Assembly (NCBI GenBank): GCA_020809705.1
Contig: CP085825.1
Coordinates: forward strand, 62,001-126,000
Direction: 5' to 3'
From: Calonectria ilicicola
Lineage: Eukaryota > Ascomycota > Sordariomycetes > Hypocreales > Nectriaceae
DNA: 64,000 nucleotides
Under the pieces are notes generated by a model. It ran no database searches. It was given only the letters and a program-made list of their open reading frames with translations, and was not told the DNA's origin. Position 1 is the stretch's first letter. Each line of letters begins with the position of its first letter. A program made the position numbers and the translations under genes. Positions 13,105-26,738 of this stretch are shown here, one piece after another.

Positions 13105-13499
13105 TCTTATGACCCATGACACGCCCAGGCGGTCAACAATGGCAGAACTGACGCGCACCTACCCTATAGCCTTACACCAACCAATAAGGAAGCGCTTATA
13201 AGTGATTATTTATAATATTAGTGATTACTTTATGATTATTATTTTAATTATTAATATATTAGATAGAATTAATATAATAAGTATTTATTAAGTAATAGTA
13301 TATAAATAGATTAGAATCTATTTTTATAATTAATATTAATTAACTTTTAATATAATTTAATTATTTTAATTATAATTAATTATTATTTAATATAATACTT
13401 TTATTATTTTATTTACTATAATATATTTAATTATTTTATTAATAATAAACTTTTTATTTTAATTAATTTATTAAATTAAAAATTAATTAAATTATTATA
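13105..13499 (+). repeat. 5' LTR of Y2 (395 bp)
   Basis: Reverse-complement match to the LTRs at 18656-19050 and 25165-25559, with the same 395-bp length. The first 90 bases (13105-13194) keep ordinary base composition and CpGs; from about 13195 on it is heavily C-to-T/G-to-A mutated. Confidence 0.85.
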
Positions 13500-13769
13500 T
13501 ATTAAAAGCTCTTACTTAATTAATTACTTATATTAATAATTAAATAATAATAATATTTAAAAAAAAACCTTATTATTATTACTTTTCTTAATAATATTAA
13601 ATTAATTATAAAATTATAATAAATTAAAAAGAAACTTATAAATATATAAGCTTAACTTAAAATAAAAAAAGCTAGAACTACTATAGTTAAAGAAAGTAAA
13701 AGTAAAGATATTAATAAAATTCTAAGACCTTTAGTTTTAAAACCCTTTCTAGAAAAAACTATTAATATA
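13105..13769 (+). mobile_element. Gypsy element Y2, 5' end (host of nested insertions)
   Basis: A plus-strand member of the Y family. It comprises a 5' LTR (13105-13499) and the internal 5' region, matching in order the primer-site and leader region of Y (25164 downward on the minus strand). It is interrupted at 13769 by element X and resumes after X at 26043, where the sequence matches Y again until element W begins at 26078. Nothing of Y2 is recognisable beyond that. It is the oldest layer in the nest. Confidence 0.8.
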
Positions 13770-13980
13770 TATGAAGGGCTGGTCCTAGGTTTATTTAACC
13801 TAAAAGGTGCTCTATATTAATCTATCTAAAGCTAAGAAGGAAAAGAAGAAAATAATTAGAAGAATATATTCTTCTAATTATATATACCTTAATATACCCT
13901 CATTACTAATATAATTATAAAGCTTAATTTAGATAGATATAATATAATTATAATCCTCTACTAGGCTTTAGCCTATAATA
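13770..13980 (-). repeat. 3' LTR of X (211 bp)
   Basis: Reads on the minus strand from a RIP-altered TGTCACAGG to CCTTCATA. It matches the LTRs at 25831-26042, 27475-27676 and 39229-39440. It contains an inverted AGAAGAATATATTCTTCT palindrome. Confidence 0.82.
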
Positions 13981-16900
13981 TTACCTTCCTTTTCTTTTAA
14001 GTAGTGATTTTATTATTTTAATACTATATACTTACTTACTAGATTATCTAATTCTATAATTAGCCTATAGATAGCTTTATATATATTTAGGGCTTCTAGC
14101 TCTATTAAGAACTTTATTAATTATTAAGTAAATTCTTTATAATTATACTATTAAATAAAAGTTTTTTAAATTTTATTTTATTTTTATTACTTCTATCTAA
14201 TATATAGGATTTCTTTAACTATTTACTTATTTTTATTATTTACTTAAATTAATAAGAACTAGAAATTATTTTATTATTATTTTAATAAGAGATCCTATTA
14301 TACTTTTCTTAAAAGATTAATATAGAATTATAGGTATATTACCTTAGATATATTAACCTTTATTATATATATATTTATTATCTTTATTATAGTATATTAC
14401 TAATATAGCCAATCTAGCTTCTTATAAGGCCTAGAGGACTTATAATTGGTTAGATTAATCTAGACCTTATCTCCAATCTTAAACCTCTTTGCTAATATCT
14501 GCTTCTTATTTGTTATCTATTTATAGTACTATTATATTATAATTACTATAGCTTATACAAATTCTATAATATCTTAAATCTTCTATAATAGGTTTCTAGC
14601 CTAGGTTTTATTATTATTTAATAATAACTTTATAATAATCTCCTAAATCTTAAAAGATTTTATATAATATCTATACTTTAAAAAAAAAGACTTATTTTTA
14701 TAACTAAGTTCTTACAATTATTTAATACTAATTATACTATTAGAAGATAATAACCTTAATTCTTTTACAAATAGTAAATATATACTTATAGATATACTTA
14801 GATTTCCTAATTTATTTATTCTAGCCCCCTATTAATCTACAAGTAGTATACTATACTAAGCTACTATATAATACTAGCTAGCTTATAGAAGGCTTACTAG
14901 AACCTATTAATTTAATTACTTTCTTAATTATTAATAATAAATTAAGGCATTTTATATAATCTATAATAATAATTAAAGAATTATTCTATATAAGCTTTTA
15001 CTTTTATTATAAATATAATCTTAAATATAATAACTTATATAAATTAATTAACTATTATTTATAAATATTAAGATTTATTTTTACTTATTAAAGGAAGATC
15101 TATTATAAAATCTATAATTAGATTATTCTATAATTATTCTAGAACTAATAAAGGCTTTAATAGCCCTCTCTTTAATTATTACTAAATATAATTTTTTTTA
15201 TAAATTTAATAATTAATAATAAATTAATAAATTAATTATAATAATCTTAGTTAAAAGAATTACCTTAATATTAAGATTATTATATTATTATAGTTTAAAT
15301 AATCTTTAATAATAATATTATATTTTATTTATATAATATAAGTATATAATACCTTTATATTAATCTTACTACTAGATACCTACAATCAATCTTAAAAGAT
15401 TAATTAATCTTTAATATTTAAAATATATTTTAAGATCTAAACCTTTAAATTTAATTTAAATAATAAACTTTATTTTTATTATTATATTATAATATATATA
15501 CTTATATAAATCTTATTTATAATAATAATTTAATCTTATAAATCTTATAACTCTAGATAATTAAAGAAAATTACTATTTATAGTATCTTTATCTAGATTA
15601 CTTAAAGAATAATTTACTTTAATATAATTACTTTATTCTATAAAATAGCTAATTAAGGGATTAATTATAAATAATAGTCTTACTTTTTAAAGTCTTTGAT
15701 CCCCTTAGGTATATTCTACTCTTTATAGCTTAGTATATCTAGTACTACTATCTTACTATTAGGTTAATACTTAAACTAAAAATTATATTCTAATAGCTAT
15801 TCTATTTAATAATTTTATTATTTTATAAAATATTAATATTTTATAAAGTATATTAGATTTTTATAATTTATAATAATAGTAAATAGATTATAATTATATA
15901 GTTCTACTCTTTAAGTATTTAAGTAATATATAATTATTAATATCTTCTTATTGTGGATTAGGTAGTTATATTTTGTTAGGCTTAATTATTATAAGTAAAA
16001 GGTAATTGATTAATAGTAATCTTACTTATCTTCTTAAGCTAGAACTCTTTTTAATATATTATTTAAATAATTAATTTTAAAAAATATTAATTTATTTAGA
16101 TTTTACTATTATAATATAAAAGCTTTATAAAACCTATATTTAAGTTTTTAAAAAGCTACTTTCTTATTAGGTTCTTATTTAAAGATAATCCTTTTCTAAG
16201 TTAATATTATTAAAAGAACTAATATCTTTATAAAGTCTAATATAAAGATCTAATAATAATTTATAAAGCTTAAAAAACTCTATATATTTTTTATTATTTA
16301 AAGTACTTTTTATTTATAAATTACTTATTATTTCTTTAGATTATAAAATACTTCTTTCCTAATTTATATAATAAATTTTAGATATTTTACCTTTTAAATT
16401 ATAAACTTATACTTCTTTAAATCTAAATATAATCTAATAATAATTAAAATATAAAGTACCTTCTATACCTTTACTAAATAATCCTTCTTTAAATCACTAG
16501 AATAGATTAATATATTATCTAAATAAACTATAACAAAGTTATCTAGAAAGTCTTATAATATCTTATTTATATACCTCTAGAATATAATAAGTATACCACT
16601 TAGACTAAATAGACATACTAGCTACTCATACAGCCTAAACTAGATCTAGAAGGTAGTCTTAGCCTTATGCCCTTTAGCTATTTAGACCTTATAGAAGATA
16701 GTAACCATATCTAGCTTAATAAACTACTTAACTTTAAATAGATTCTATAGTATCTTTATAATTAAGGGAAGAGGATATTAGTCTTATTATATAATAGTAT
16801 TAAGTATATAGTAATTATAATAAAAGTATAATCCTCCTTTAGGCTTCTTAATAAATAATACTAAGGTATTAGTAGCTAAACTATTAGCTTAGATAAATCC

Positions 16901-18655
16901 TTTATTTAATAAATCTTTAAGAGTCTTTCTAAGAACTAGTAATTCCTCCTTAGATATATTATATAAAGATCCTTAAAAGAGTAATAGTTTATTTTTAAAC
17001 TTATTTTATTATAAATTAATTTTATAATTAATATTTAGTTAATATAATAATAATTTAATTATTTTTATTATTAAGAATAATTCTTTAAATTTATTAAATA
17101 ATATAATTAGAACTTATTTCTTTAAATCTTCCTTAACCTTCTATTAAAAGGCTTCTTTAATATCTTTTAGGCTAATAGATTGTACTAATAATATTACTAG
17201 ATTATATATTTTATATAAGTAGTGATATTTAATTATAAAGGTTATAGCTATAATATAATAAGCTGCCTATATCTAATAGACCTTTAGGGTTTCTTTTTTA
17301 TTAGTAAGCTATAATTTAATTCTAGCTATTTTATAAGTAATATATTCTTTTATTATATTATAAATAACCTTATTTACCTTTAATTAAGGCTTATCTAGGA
17401 ATAAATCTTCTTCTAGGTCTTTTATAATATAGGTATATAATCTCTACTTATAATCTCCTACTTTAAAGGTTAATGTTATAATTCTAAAAGTATAAGTCCT
17501 TTTTTAAACTTAGTAAAATTACTAAGCTATTATAGTTTATTCTTAATATATAAAAGGGCTAGCTAGTTAACTAAATCTTTACTTATAAAGATAAAAGTAT
17601 TATAACTTATATTAATAAAAGCTTAAATAGATTAATTATTAATTCTTACTTTAATTAAAGCTAATCTATTAATTATTATAGGCTTTTATTTTACTTACCC
17701 TTAAAGATCTTTCCTAGATAGCTTTAATACCTAACTTTATATTAAAGCTTCTTATTTTTTAAGTTTTTATTTTTATTAGTAGATAAGTCTAATTTTATAA
17801 AGTTAATATTACTAGCCTATTTAGCTTTTTTTATATAAGATTATTAGATTATTAATTAATAAATTAAATAAAAGGCTTTTAAGTAATTAAGGCTTTTATA
17901 ACTAAAATAATATTATATATCTTAATCTTAATTATTAATAGATTACTTATAAAAAGTTGGTTTCTTAGTAATTATCTTACCTATTATTAATATATTATTT
18001 TTATAATTTTTAATTACTTTAAGAACTTAAAAATATAATCTTACCTTTAGCTAATAGTAGGTTTCTTTTTTCTAGCTTCTTAAATTTCTTTAGCTTCTAA
18101 GTTATATTCTATATTTAAGCTAGCTAGCCTATATAATTATATAATAGGTCTACTATAATTAAATTATATTATAATTATAAGTTTAATATACCTTCTAAAA
18201 AGATAATCTTAGCTTAATTAGCCTACTAGAAGCCTCTTATATTTACTATAATCTACTTAAATTTAAATAGAAAGCTTATAAAAGAGGTATTCTTATCTTA
18301 TTAAAAGGTTTATAAGAATATTATTATATATACTTATAAATTAATATCCTTATATATATAATCTAAGTAATATATAAAATTTATAAAATTATAATAATCT
18401 CTAGATTCTCTAGTAGTATAAAAGGTAGCTATTATCTTTTAAGATCTTACTATTAAATATAAATTAATTAAGTACTAAAGCTTTTAATTTAATATATAAA
18501 AATAAATATCTAACTTTAATTTATTTTTTATTTATTATAATTATATTAAATATTTATAATAATTACTTAAAAACTTTAATAGATTTAGAAATAACTTCTA
18601 CTTTAAAAAAGATTATTAAAAAATATCAATATCTAATCTAATTAAACCTAATAAC

Positions 18656-19050
18656 TATAACAGTCTGGTCAATTCCTAATTTAATAAACCAATCAGAACA
18701 AAGGGTTTATTATTAGCAGGATAGTTAAGCGTATTATAGTAAATAAAGCAACGGAAATATTACATTAGATAATAATCAATCGCAATTAAGGTAACCAAGT
18801 TATATTAAAAGCTAGTTAGTATTGGCCATAAGGGCGGATTCTAACCCATCTATATACTATTATTATAGTAAGCGCTCACTATATTGGTTCTATCTAAGTG
18901 TTAATAATCAAGTAAGTAATCATAAAGTAATCACCAATATTATAAGTAATTGCAAGTAAGCGCTTCCTTATTAATTAATATAAAACTATAAAGTAAGTAG
19001 ATATTAATTCTGCTATCATAGACCGCCTAGGTATATTATAGATCATAACA
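18656..19050 (-). repeat. 3' LTR of Y (395 bp)
   Basis: Direct repeat of 25165-25559, of identical length, in opposite orientation to 13105-13499. Confidence 0.88.
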
Positions 19051-19379
19051 TGATATCCTCTCTCTATTAATCTTGTTCTCAAGGCCTGTTAGTTCGACCT
19101 TATATGTGAGTTCCCTATTTTTAACCTTCAAAATATTTTCTAATTATACCTCATAGTCCAAGTGATTCCAAATAGCATCTTTATACTAAGGCCCAAGCTT
19201 AGCTTATTAATTTAATAGGTTTTAAAATTATACCATATTCATTCTATTCCTCTAAAGATTTATAATATAAGATATTACTAGATTTTAATAACCATTACAA
19301 TAAATGCATTTGTTATAATAGGACCTATAATACTTCAAAGGCATCTTTAGCTACATGTGCATTATTTTATAGTAGTAAA

Positions 19380-19765
19380 TGTGATTGGTTGTTAACTTTT
19401 ATAGTAAACCGGATAAATCGGGAGTCTAATTATTTGGATATAGAAAAAGAGATTGCTAAGAAGGAGTTCCTTTATATATAAGCGGAGGCACTTGTAACTC
19501 AAGCTAAGGTTCAGGAATCCTTAAACCATTTATCCTATCTTTATTATTAGAAATATTAACTTAAGATAAAGGGTATAGAGATAGTACATTATAAGCTTTC
19601 TTCTTTAAATAAGTTAAAAAAGGCAGATTAAGTAAAGTCGGAAGCTATTATTCAAGTGTAGTCTTTAGAGATAGTAGATATTATCAATTAGAATACTATT
19701 AACCTCGATGGTTTACTTAATATTATATTCTTAGAAATACTTCCAGCAGCTTCAAGCAGTATGTG
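19380..19765 (+). other. Coding-like frame antisense to retrotransposon Y
   Basis: On the plus strand, opposite to the gag-pol sense of Y, one frame reads as a lysine-, glutamate- and leucine-rich protein with a few stops that look like RIP changes. Segments include AEALVTQAKVQESLNHL, KIKGIEIVHYKLSSLNKL and a tail with INLDGLLN before a stop near 19765. Its composition suggests a helical or coiled-coil protein. It lies just inside the 3' LTR. I cannot name it. It could be an accessory antisense ORF of this retrotransposon family or captured host sequence. Confidence 0.4.
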
Positions 19766-22700
19766 AGGTGTTTTACAGATTTCTATATTATCTCTTTATA
19801 ACCTTTTTATTTAATTTTAAATTTTCTATCTTCTTCTCTTCTTTATAAGATCTTTTTGACTTCCTATTGGTCTTCAGGGTTTTCTATCTGTGGTTTATAT
19901 ATTAGTCCTATATTAACTTGGATGCTATCACTAGATTCCAGTAATAAAATATAGAAGATAGGGTGGACTTTAATATTATCTAGAAGATCAAGCTTATAAT
20001 TATTTTCTAATATTTTTCTTTTAATTAGGTATAGTCTAATCTATATAAAGTTGATTTTTTTATTTTATCTTTTTATTATAAGATTTTTTATTGCTAGATA
20101 GATTATATCTCCCTCCAAAAAGATTAGTCCCTTTAACCTTTTAAGATTATAATATCTTTTTATAATATTACAAACAAACTCAAATTCTATCTTCATTTCT
20201 TTATATAATTTTCTTAAATCATCTAATTTAATTATAACTTTTACTTAAATTATACCTTCTAAGAGGGCTTAGTAAGCGTTTAGTGTAAAGCCAAAATTAG
20301 CTTTTACTGATATTATTTTAATACTATAATTATAAGATATATTATATACTAACTATACAATAAATAACTTTTCTACCCAATCGGTTTACTTATAGTTAAT
20401 ATAATATTGTAGATATTGCTCAATTTCCTAGTTTTAGCATTCAATTTGCCCATCCATTTAGAGGTAGAAGGCTATACTTAGCTTATAATTTAATCCTATT
20501 AAGGACATCAAGCTTTACTAAAACTTAAATGCAAATAATTATCCTCTATTTAAAATAATTTTAATTAGTAGTTTATATATAGCAATTATATTTTAAAAGA
20601 AAAGGTAGGCAAATTATTCTTCTTTTATTACTTTATTATAAGGGAGATAATATACTACTTTTATAAAGTGATTAATAATAATGAAAATACTATTATAATA
20701 TATTCTTATAGCAGGGTCTACTAATAAGAAAAGATTAATAATAAAATCCATTATAATTAAGTCCTATAATTATTATATAATAGAAGATGGTTACAATAAT
20801 CTATATAGTTTATATCTTAGTTTTTTAGAATGTCAATATAGGCTATATTTCTTATATACTTATTCAACTTTCTTTTTCATCTTACTAAAGGAAAATATCT
20901 ATTTAACTCATTTAAAGATTTTATTAATGCCTTTATAGCTATGCAAGGGATATTCATAAATATCCCTTATTAACTCCATTTAATATTCTTCTGGCACTTA
21001 TAGGTAATCTGTTTTTTCTTCTTCTAGAAGTACTAGATTATATTCTTCAATTTTCCTTAATAATAGATTGCCTTATTCTACTTATTGTATAAGTATTTCC
21101 ACAATAGTGGTTCTAATTACACATAGCAATCCTTCTATTCTTATAATAGCAATTATTTTCTTTATTTCTATTATCATTCCACTAATTAAGGCTTATTCTA
21201 ATCCTTTATTAGTATTATAAATCAATAGTTTTTCTTATATTTTTGGTTTTTCTATATTGTAGTTAGGTTAGCAGCTGATTGCATCAGCACAGCCATTTTC
21301 AGTTCCTTTAACATAAACAATTTAATAGTTGAATTCGGATAGGTATTCTACATATTATAGTTGCCTTCCACTGAGTTTTTAAGTAATTATAAAGTAAGTA
21401 ATGTTTTTATAATTAGTATATACTATAATTTTATAATTACTTCCTAAAAGGTATTATCAGAATTCTTTAAAAGCATTAATAATAATAAGAAATTCTTTAT
21501 CATAGATAGGATAGTTTAGCTTAAGGCTATATAGCTTATATAAGTAGAATGTTATAGGATATAGGTTTCCTTGTTCATCTTGTTGTCCGATCTAGGCCCC
21601 TAGGGCGAAGTCCAATGTATCGGTTTCTAGCTCTATAGGTTTATTAGGGTTGAATATTATAAGGATAGGTTCTTCTAAAATAGCATTTTTTATAGCTTCA
21701 AATGATTATTATACTTTATTTCCCTATTAAAAGGTAATTCCTTTCTTAGTTAGTTCTATCATACCTAAGGTAATTTTATTAAATCCCTTAATAAATCTTC
21801 GGTAATAATTAGCAAATCCTAGAAAGGCTTGTACTTCCTTTACATTAATAGATTCCTTCCAATCTTTCACTACAACAACTTTCTTTAGATCCATGCAAAT
21901 TTTATTAAAGCTAATAATATATCCTAGAAATTCTACTTTTTAAGTATGGAACTTACTTTTTTCTAATTCAACCAGGAGTTTGGCGTCTTAGAGGGCTTTT
22001 AAGACCTTATAGACATATTCTTCATATTCTTCTTCATTTTTAGAGAAAATAAGGATATTATCTAGGTAGCAAACAACAAAAATATCTAAGTATTCTTATA
22101 ATATATTGGTTATTATTTATTGGAATAATGCTAGTGCATTTATAAGTCCAAAAGGCATAACTAGATATTTAAACAGTCTAAACTTAGTTTAGAAAGCGGT
22201 TTTCCATTTATATCCTTCTTTAATACAAATAAGATTATATGCTCCTTTAAGATCCAATATAGTAAAGATATTAGCTCCATAAAAGCAATCCTTTATTTCA
22301 TTAATCAATGGTAGTAGAGTGCAATCTTTAATAGTAATATCATTGAGCTATCAATAATCTACAACAAGACATAGCTTCCCGTTTTTCTTAGGCATAAACA
22401 TAACAGGGTAACCAGCTTCGGAGTTTAAAATATAAATATATCCCTTTTTAAGTATATCTTGAATATATTCCTTTAAGGTATTAAGCTCAATTTAATTAAA
22501 ATTATAAATAAAGTAAAATCAGGTGTTAGATCTATCTTTAAGGACGATTTCATGATCTCACTAGCTAAACTCAGGTAATCCAGTGTCTAGTTCTTCTATA
22601 AAGAGCTTTTCATAGATTCGGTACTATAGAAGTACATTATACAATCTATCTATTTCTACTTCAACCTTTATTTCTTTAAAGCTTTTATTAATTTATTAGA

Positions 22701-25164
22701 ACTATATTCTAAGGTAGACAATTATTTATTATCTTTGTTTTTTCTAACCATTCTTATATTTGTGTTTTATTCCTCTAGGTAATAAAGATTCTCTTTCACT
22801 TATATCTCCTACTTAGTTAGGGCTAGGAGTTCAAGATCTCTTATTATATTTTATAAAAATATTACTAGCTACATCATACTCCTCAGGTATTTACACCTGG
22901 CCAGTACACCAGTAGATATTAAGATTATATCGGTATAACCATAGGTACCCTAAAACTAGATCATATTATCTAATATTAACAATATTAAAGGTTATTCTTT
23001 GGTTCTTTCCTTTAATAAAGACTTTCAGGTAATCAATCTTTTTATCTATAATACTATTATTATATCTAAAGGGTGTTCCTTCTATATTAATAATTTCATA
23101 TAGATCAACTTTCATTATCCATAATAGCTAAAGTTCATTAACTACTCAAGGATTCATATAATTTTACTTAACTCCACTATCTACTATAGTATTACACCAC
23201 TTCCCTTTAATTCTTACTTTTATTTCTAATTATTATCAAGGTTACTCTTTAATTATAAAGTATAAAACTTTTTTAAAAAGTTCTTTTAATAACTTTAGGG
23301 ATTATTGCCCTAGCCACTCCTACTACTCTTCTATAAAAAGCTCCACTCATTTTTTAATTTTATTCAGTACCAGGCCATTACTTTATCTATCATATAGATA
23401 TCATATTTAAGATCTTAACATTCATTCCAAAGCAGCTTACTACAATCGAGGAACTTAAGCTTACTTAATTCCAATATAATAAACTAATAATAAGGATTTC
23501 TTCCTATTACTTTATATTAGTTGAAGTGTCTCCTATAGGCATAATAGATAACCACATCTTCTACCCTAATAGGAAAGTATACTATATACTACTTTTATTC
23601 TATATATTGGAGGCAGTTATAATTATAGTAGCTTATCTATAAGATATTCTTATATTTTTTATATATTGTATTTAATCTAAGGTCATTTTCCTTATATTAG
23701 ATAAGTCAGGGGTTATAGTTTCCTAATTACCATTCATTTTATATAAGTAAGAAGACTTTATTTCCATCCTATAAAAGTTCCTTAACTTATTAAGCCATTC
23801 TTTTAATATTAGTTGTTTATTTCTTATTTCTATTTTTATTATAAATATAAGTATCCCACCATACTAATACTTTATTAGTATATATATTTAGGATGGATAT
23901 AAGGATTTCTATCTTCTTGGCTCATTCCAACTATTTATAAGGAAGGTAGGACTAGCCTTCTTATTAAGTTGACCATGCTTTTTGGATAGCTTTATCAATT
24001 TCTTATTACAGGATAAGTTTTACCTTGCGTAACTTATGGTTTTCCATGCATTACTTAACTATAGTGGTTAGTTCATATTTCTTAATAACAGCAAGAACAA
24101 CTTTTCCTATAATATCCTCTTTTCCTTCTAGTACTAGGGTCTATTAAGTTTTTATAGTATTAAGTTATTTCTATCCTTTTAATATAGATTTAAACTAATT
24201 TCCTATTTTTAGGGAGCAGTATTTAAAAGATTTATATCCTTTTTTTCCACAATTAAAGCAGATAATCTTACTTTTATTATACCCCTAGGTAGTACCGAGT
24301 TTTATTAGTTCTAAATGAGTCCTATATATGGTACTTTGTTGCTTATTCTAGGTTTTTCTTTTATTCAGGATATATAGGTTTTTATTATCTTAGGCGTATT
24401 CTTTATATTAATTAAATTATCTTTTATTAATTTTAATAATACTTTTGATATACTTTAAGAGTTTCTCTAGTCGATCTTCCTTATAGATTTCATCCTTAAC
24501 TTCACTCTTTAAACCTTTATAATAAAGTTCTATTAGTATATTATTATCCTAGGCTATTTGTGCTATAATTCTTTTGAACTTGGCTAAATACTAACTATAG
24601 GATTTTGTTTATTTAAGTTTATATAACTAATTTATAGCTTATTGTTCTATATTAATTGTGCTAAAATTATCTTTAATAGTAGTTTCAAAATATTCCTAGT
24701 CTCTAAAAATCTCTTAGATCTCTTCATTTTAGTCAATATTATCCTTATTTTCCAGATAGTCTCTCATAATAGGTTTAAACCATACTCCTATATCTCCTTG
24801 GAGGAGGGTTTTGGTATATAGTACCTAGGCTTTAGGGGTTGTAAGTTGCGTTAGGAAGAAGCAGAAGTATCCCTTTATTTGGGTAAGGAAGGGGACTACA
24901 TTAACAGTCTTTCCTAAAAAGGTTCTAGGACTAGGGGTCTTAGAATTTCACCAATATCTTTACCCTTATTTCCTTCAACTGTAGTGGTTCTGGCTTTTTC
25001 TACTTTAAATTATACTTATACATCTATAAGTTTCTTTTTAATCTACTATAATTCTATAATCAACTTAGCATTACTAGGAGGAGTAATAGTAGTAAGATTC
25101 TTTCTAGATATTATTATTACTTAATTATTAATGTAGGTAACCAATTGAATAAGAGCTTTCAACA

Positions 25165-25559
25165 TATAACAGTCTAATCAATTCCCAACTTAATAAACCA
25201 ATTAAAATAAAGGGTTTATTATTAGTAGGATAGTTAGGTGCATTATAGTAAATAGAGTAATAGAAGTATTATATTAAGTAATAATCAATCACAATTAAAG
25301 TAACCAAGTTATATTAAAAACTAGTTAGTATTGGCTATAAGGGCGGATTCTAATCTATTTATATACTATTATTATAGTAAACGCTCACTATATTAGTTCT
25401 ATCTAAGTATTAATAATCGGGTAGGTAATCACAGGGTGATCACCAATATTATAGGTGATTGTGAGTGAGCGCTTCCTTATTGGTTAGTGTGGGGCTATAG
25501 AGTAAGTAGGTGTTAGTTCTGCCATCGTAGACCGCCTAGGCATGTCATGGGTCATAACA
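25165..25559 (-). repeat. 5' LTR of Y (395 bp)
   Basis: Pairs with 18656-19050. The part from about 25385 to 25559 is of ordinary composition and retains CpGs, while the rest is AT-shifted. The primer-binding region would be the minus-strand sequence just left of 25165, which matches the region after the Y2 LTR at 13500. Confidence 0.88.
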
Positions 25560-25830
25560 ATAACTCTACCTTAATTAAAGCCCTTAGGCTCTTCTTAAGG
25601 TATTCCTATAATAATATTAATCTCTTTATTATATTACTTTATTAAACTTTTAATTATATAATCTACTTCTAGATTAAGGCTAAAGCTACACTTAATCCCT
25701 ATTATATAAGCTATATTAGTTATTATTAGATTATCTTATCTAACATTAAGCTACTAAATCCTTAATTTACTATTATACCTATAAATATCTTAATTAATAA
25801 TTTATATTAAAATTAGCTTAGCTTTAAATA

Positions 25831-26042
25831 TATAAAAGACTAATCCTAGGTTTATTTAACCTAAAAGGTACTCTATATTAATCTATCTAAAGCTAAGAAG
25901 GAAGAAGAAGAAAATAATTAGAAGAATGTGTTCTTCTAATTATATATACCTTAATATGCCCTTGCTACCAACATAGTCATGAAGCTTAATCTAGGTGGAT
26001 ACGGCATAGCCGTAATCCTCTGCCAGGCTTCAGCCTGTGACA
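25831..26042 (-). repeat. 5' LTR of X (212 bp)
   Basis: Matches 13770-13980. The outer half (from about 25925) is nearly free of RIP changes and ends with the intact minus-strand start TGTCACAGGCTG. Confidence 0.82.
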
Positions 26043-26077
26043 ATATAATCCCCTTCTTTATTTAAATAAAGGAATAC
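26043..26077 (+). mobile_element. Y2, continuation between X and W
   Basis: After the ATATA duplication the sequence continues exactly as the internal leader of Y does on the minus strand near 24870-24900. It stops at AATAC, directly before the LTR-like start of W at 26078. Confidence 0.75.
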
Positions 26078-26352
26078 TGTTACACTTCTGGGTGTAGTCG
26101 ACCGTCGGTACGTAGGATCTAGCTAACGGTAAGTACTTTGTGTAGATGATGAGGTCCCTGATACGACAAGTCGATATCAGCCAGCGGAAGATTGGATGTA
26201 GCGGTTTTGCCTCACGATATGGAAAGGTAGGTCCTGTAGTATAAGATTGAATATGCTTGTCTTCTCTATTCTACTAGGTAGCTTCTACTTATAGAAGGTT
26301 GGAAACTATATGTGACTTGTTGGTCTTATGTATCTAAAGAAGAGTTATAACA
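26078..26352 (+). repeat. Probable 5' LTR of W, little affected by RIP
   Basis: Perfect 5-base inverted ends TGTTA...TAACA, inserted next to the Y2 sequence AATAC. Positions 26080-26250 keep many CpGs and normal GC, a strong contrast to the surroundings. No second copy was found in the window, so the LTR call rests on the ends and the context. Confidence 0.5.
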
Positions 26353-26738
26353 GGGTAAATAATCTCTTAAAGCTATAAAAGAAGCTTTTTATAAAATCTT
26401 TATATATTATAAATAGTAAGAAGCTATAAAGACTTAAAATAAAAGTTAGAATTAAAGGGAATTAGTATATTATTATAGTAGATAGTAGAGCTAAAATAAA
26501 CTATATTTATTTAAGAGTTATAAATTAACTTTAATTATTATAGAAAAATAAAGTAGATCCTTATATTATATTAAACTTAGAAAGTATTATATTTAGTTAT
26601 AATAATAAAGTTATTAATTATAAGCTTGATTATTTTAAAGTTTTTATTAATAAAAAGAATTAAAATATTTTCTTTAATATTATTAATACTAGAATAAATA
26701 ACCTAATCTTAGGGTATCCATAGTTATATTAGTATAAC

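Larger units (their letters stand above)
18656..25559 (-). mobile_element. Ty3/gypsy retrotransposon Y, nearly complete, minus strand
   Basis: 6904 bp with two 395-bp LTRs (18656-19050 and 25165-25559) and the duplication ATAAC on both sides (18651-18655, 25560-25564). The uninterrupted target is visible in X2 near 27945-27955. On the minus strand gag (about 24900-23700) contains a zinc-knuckle-like CFNCGKKG near 24240-24265. RT follows around 22560-21850, with a VVDY...LND start, MPFGL and a YLDNILIFS active-site region near 22060 (one D apparently lost to RIP). RNase H lies around 21700-21300 and further pol down to about 20300. A purine tract lies beside the 3' LTR (19051-19064, minus strand). 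It is much less mutated than its host X, in agreement with being a later insertion. Many stops remain, so it is inactive. Confidence 0.9.
13770..26042 (-). mobile_element. Ty3/gypsy retrotransposon X, minus strand, interrupted by Y
   Basis: Bounded by ~211-bp LTRs (13770-13980 and 25831-26042) and flanked by the 5-bp duplication ATATA (13765-13769 and 26043-26047). Joining the flanks restores the uninterrupted Y-family sequence seen in element Y, an independent empty site. A polypurine tract lies next to the 3' LTR (13981-13998, purines on the minus strand). Minus-strand pol includes a degraded RT: TKLDMVTAFYK-like, AKTAFRS/T-like and YLDDILIYS-like segments around 16500-16720. After removing the nested Y element (6904 bp plus a 5-bp duplication) X is 5364 bp, nearly equal to X2 (5356 bp). 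All frames are broken. Confidence 0.88.

Noticed and set aside
26080..26350. GC-normal patch inside the AT-rich block as a possible host gene or RNA gene
   Set aside because: No open frame or RNA-like structure stands out; TGTTA...TAACA ends and its place next to a protease fragment fit an LTR better.
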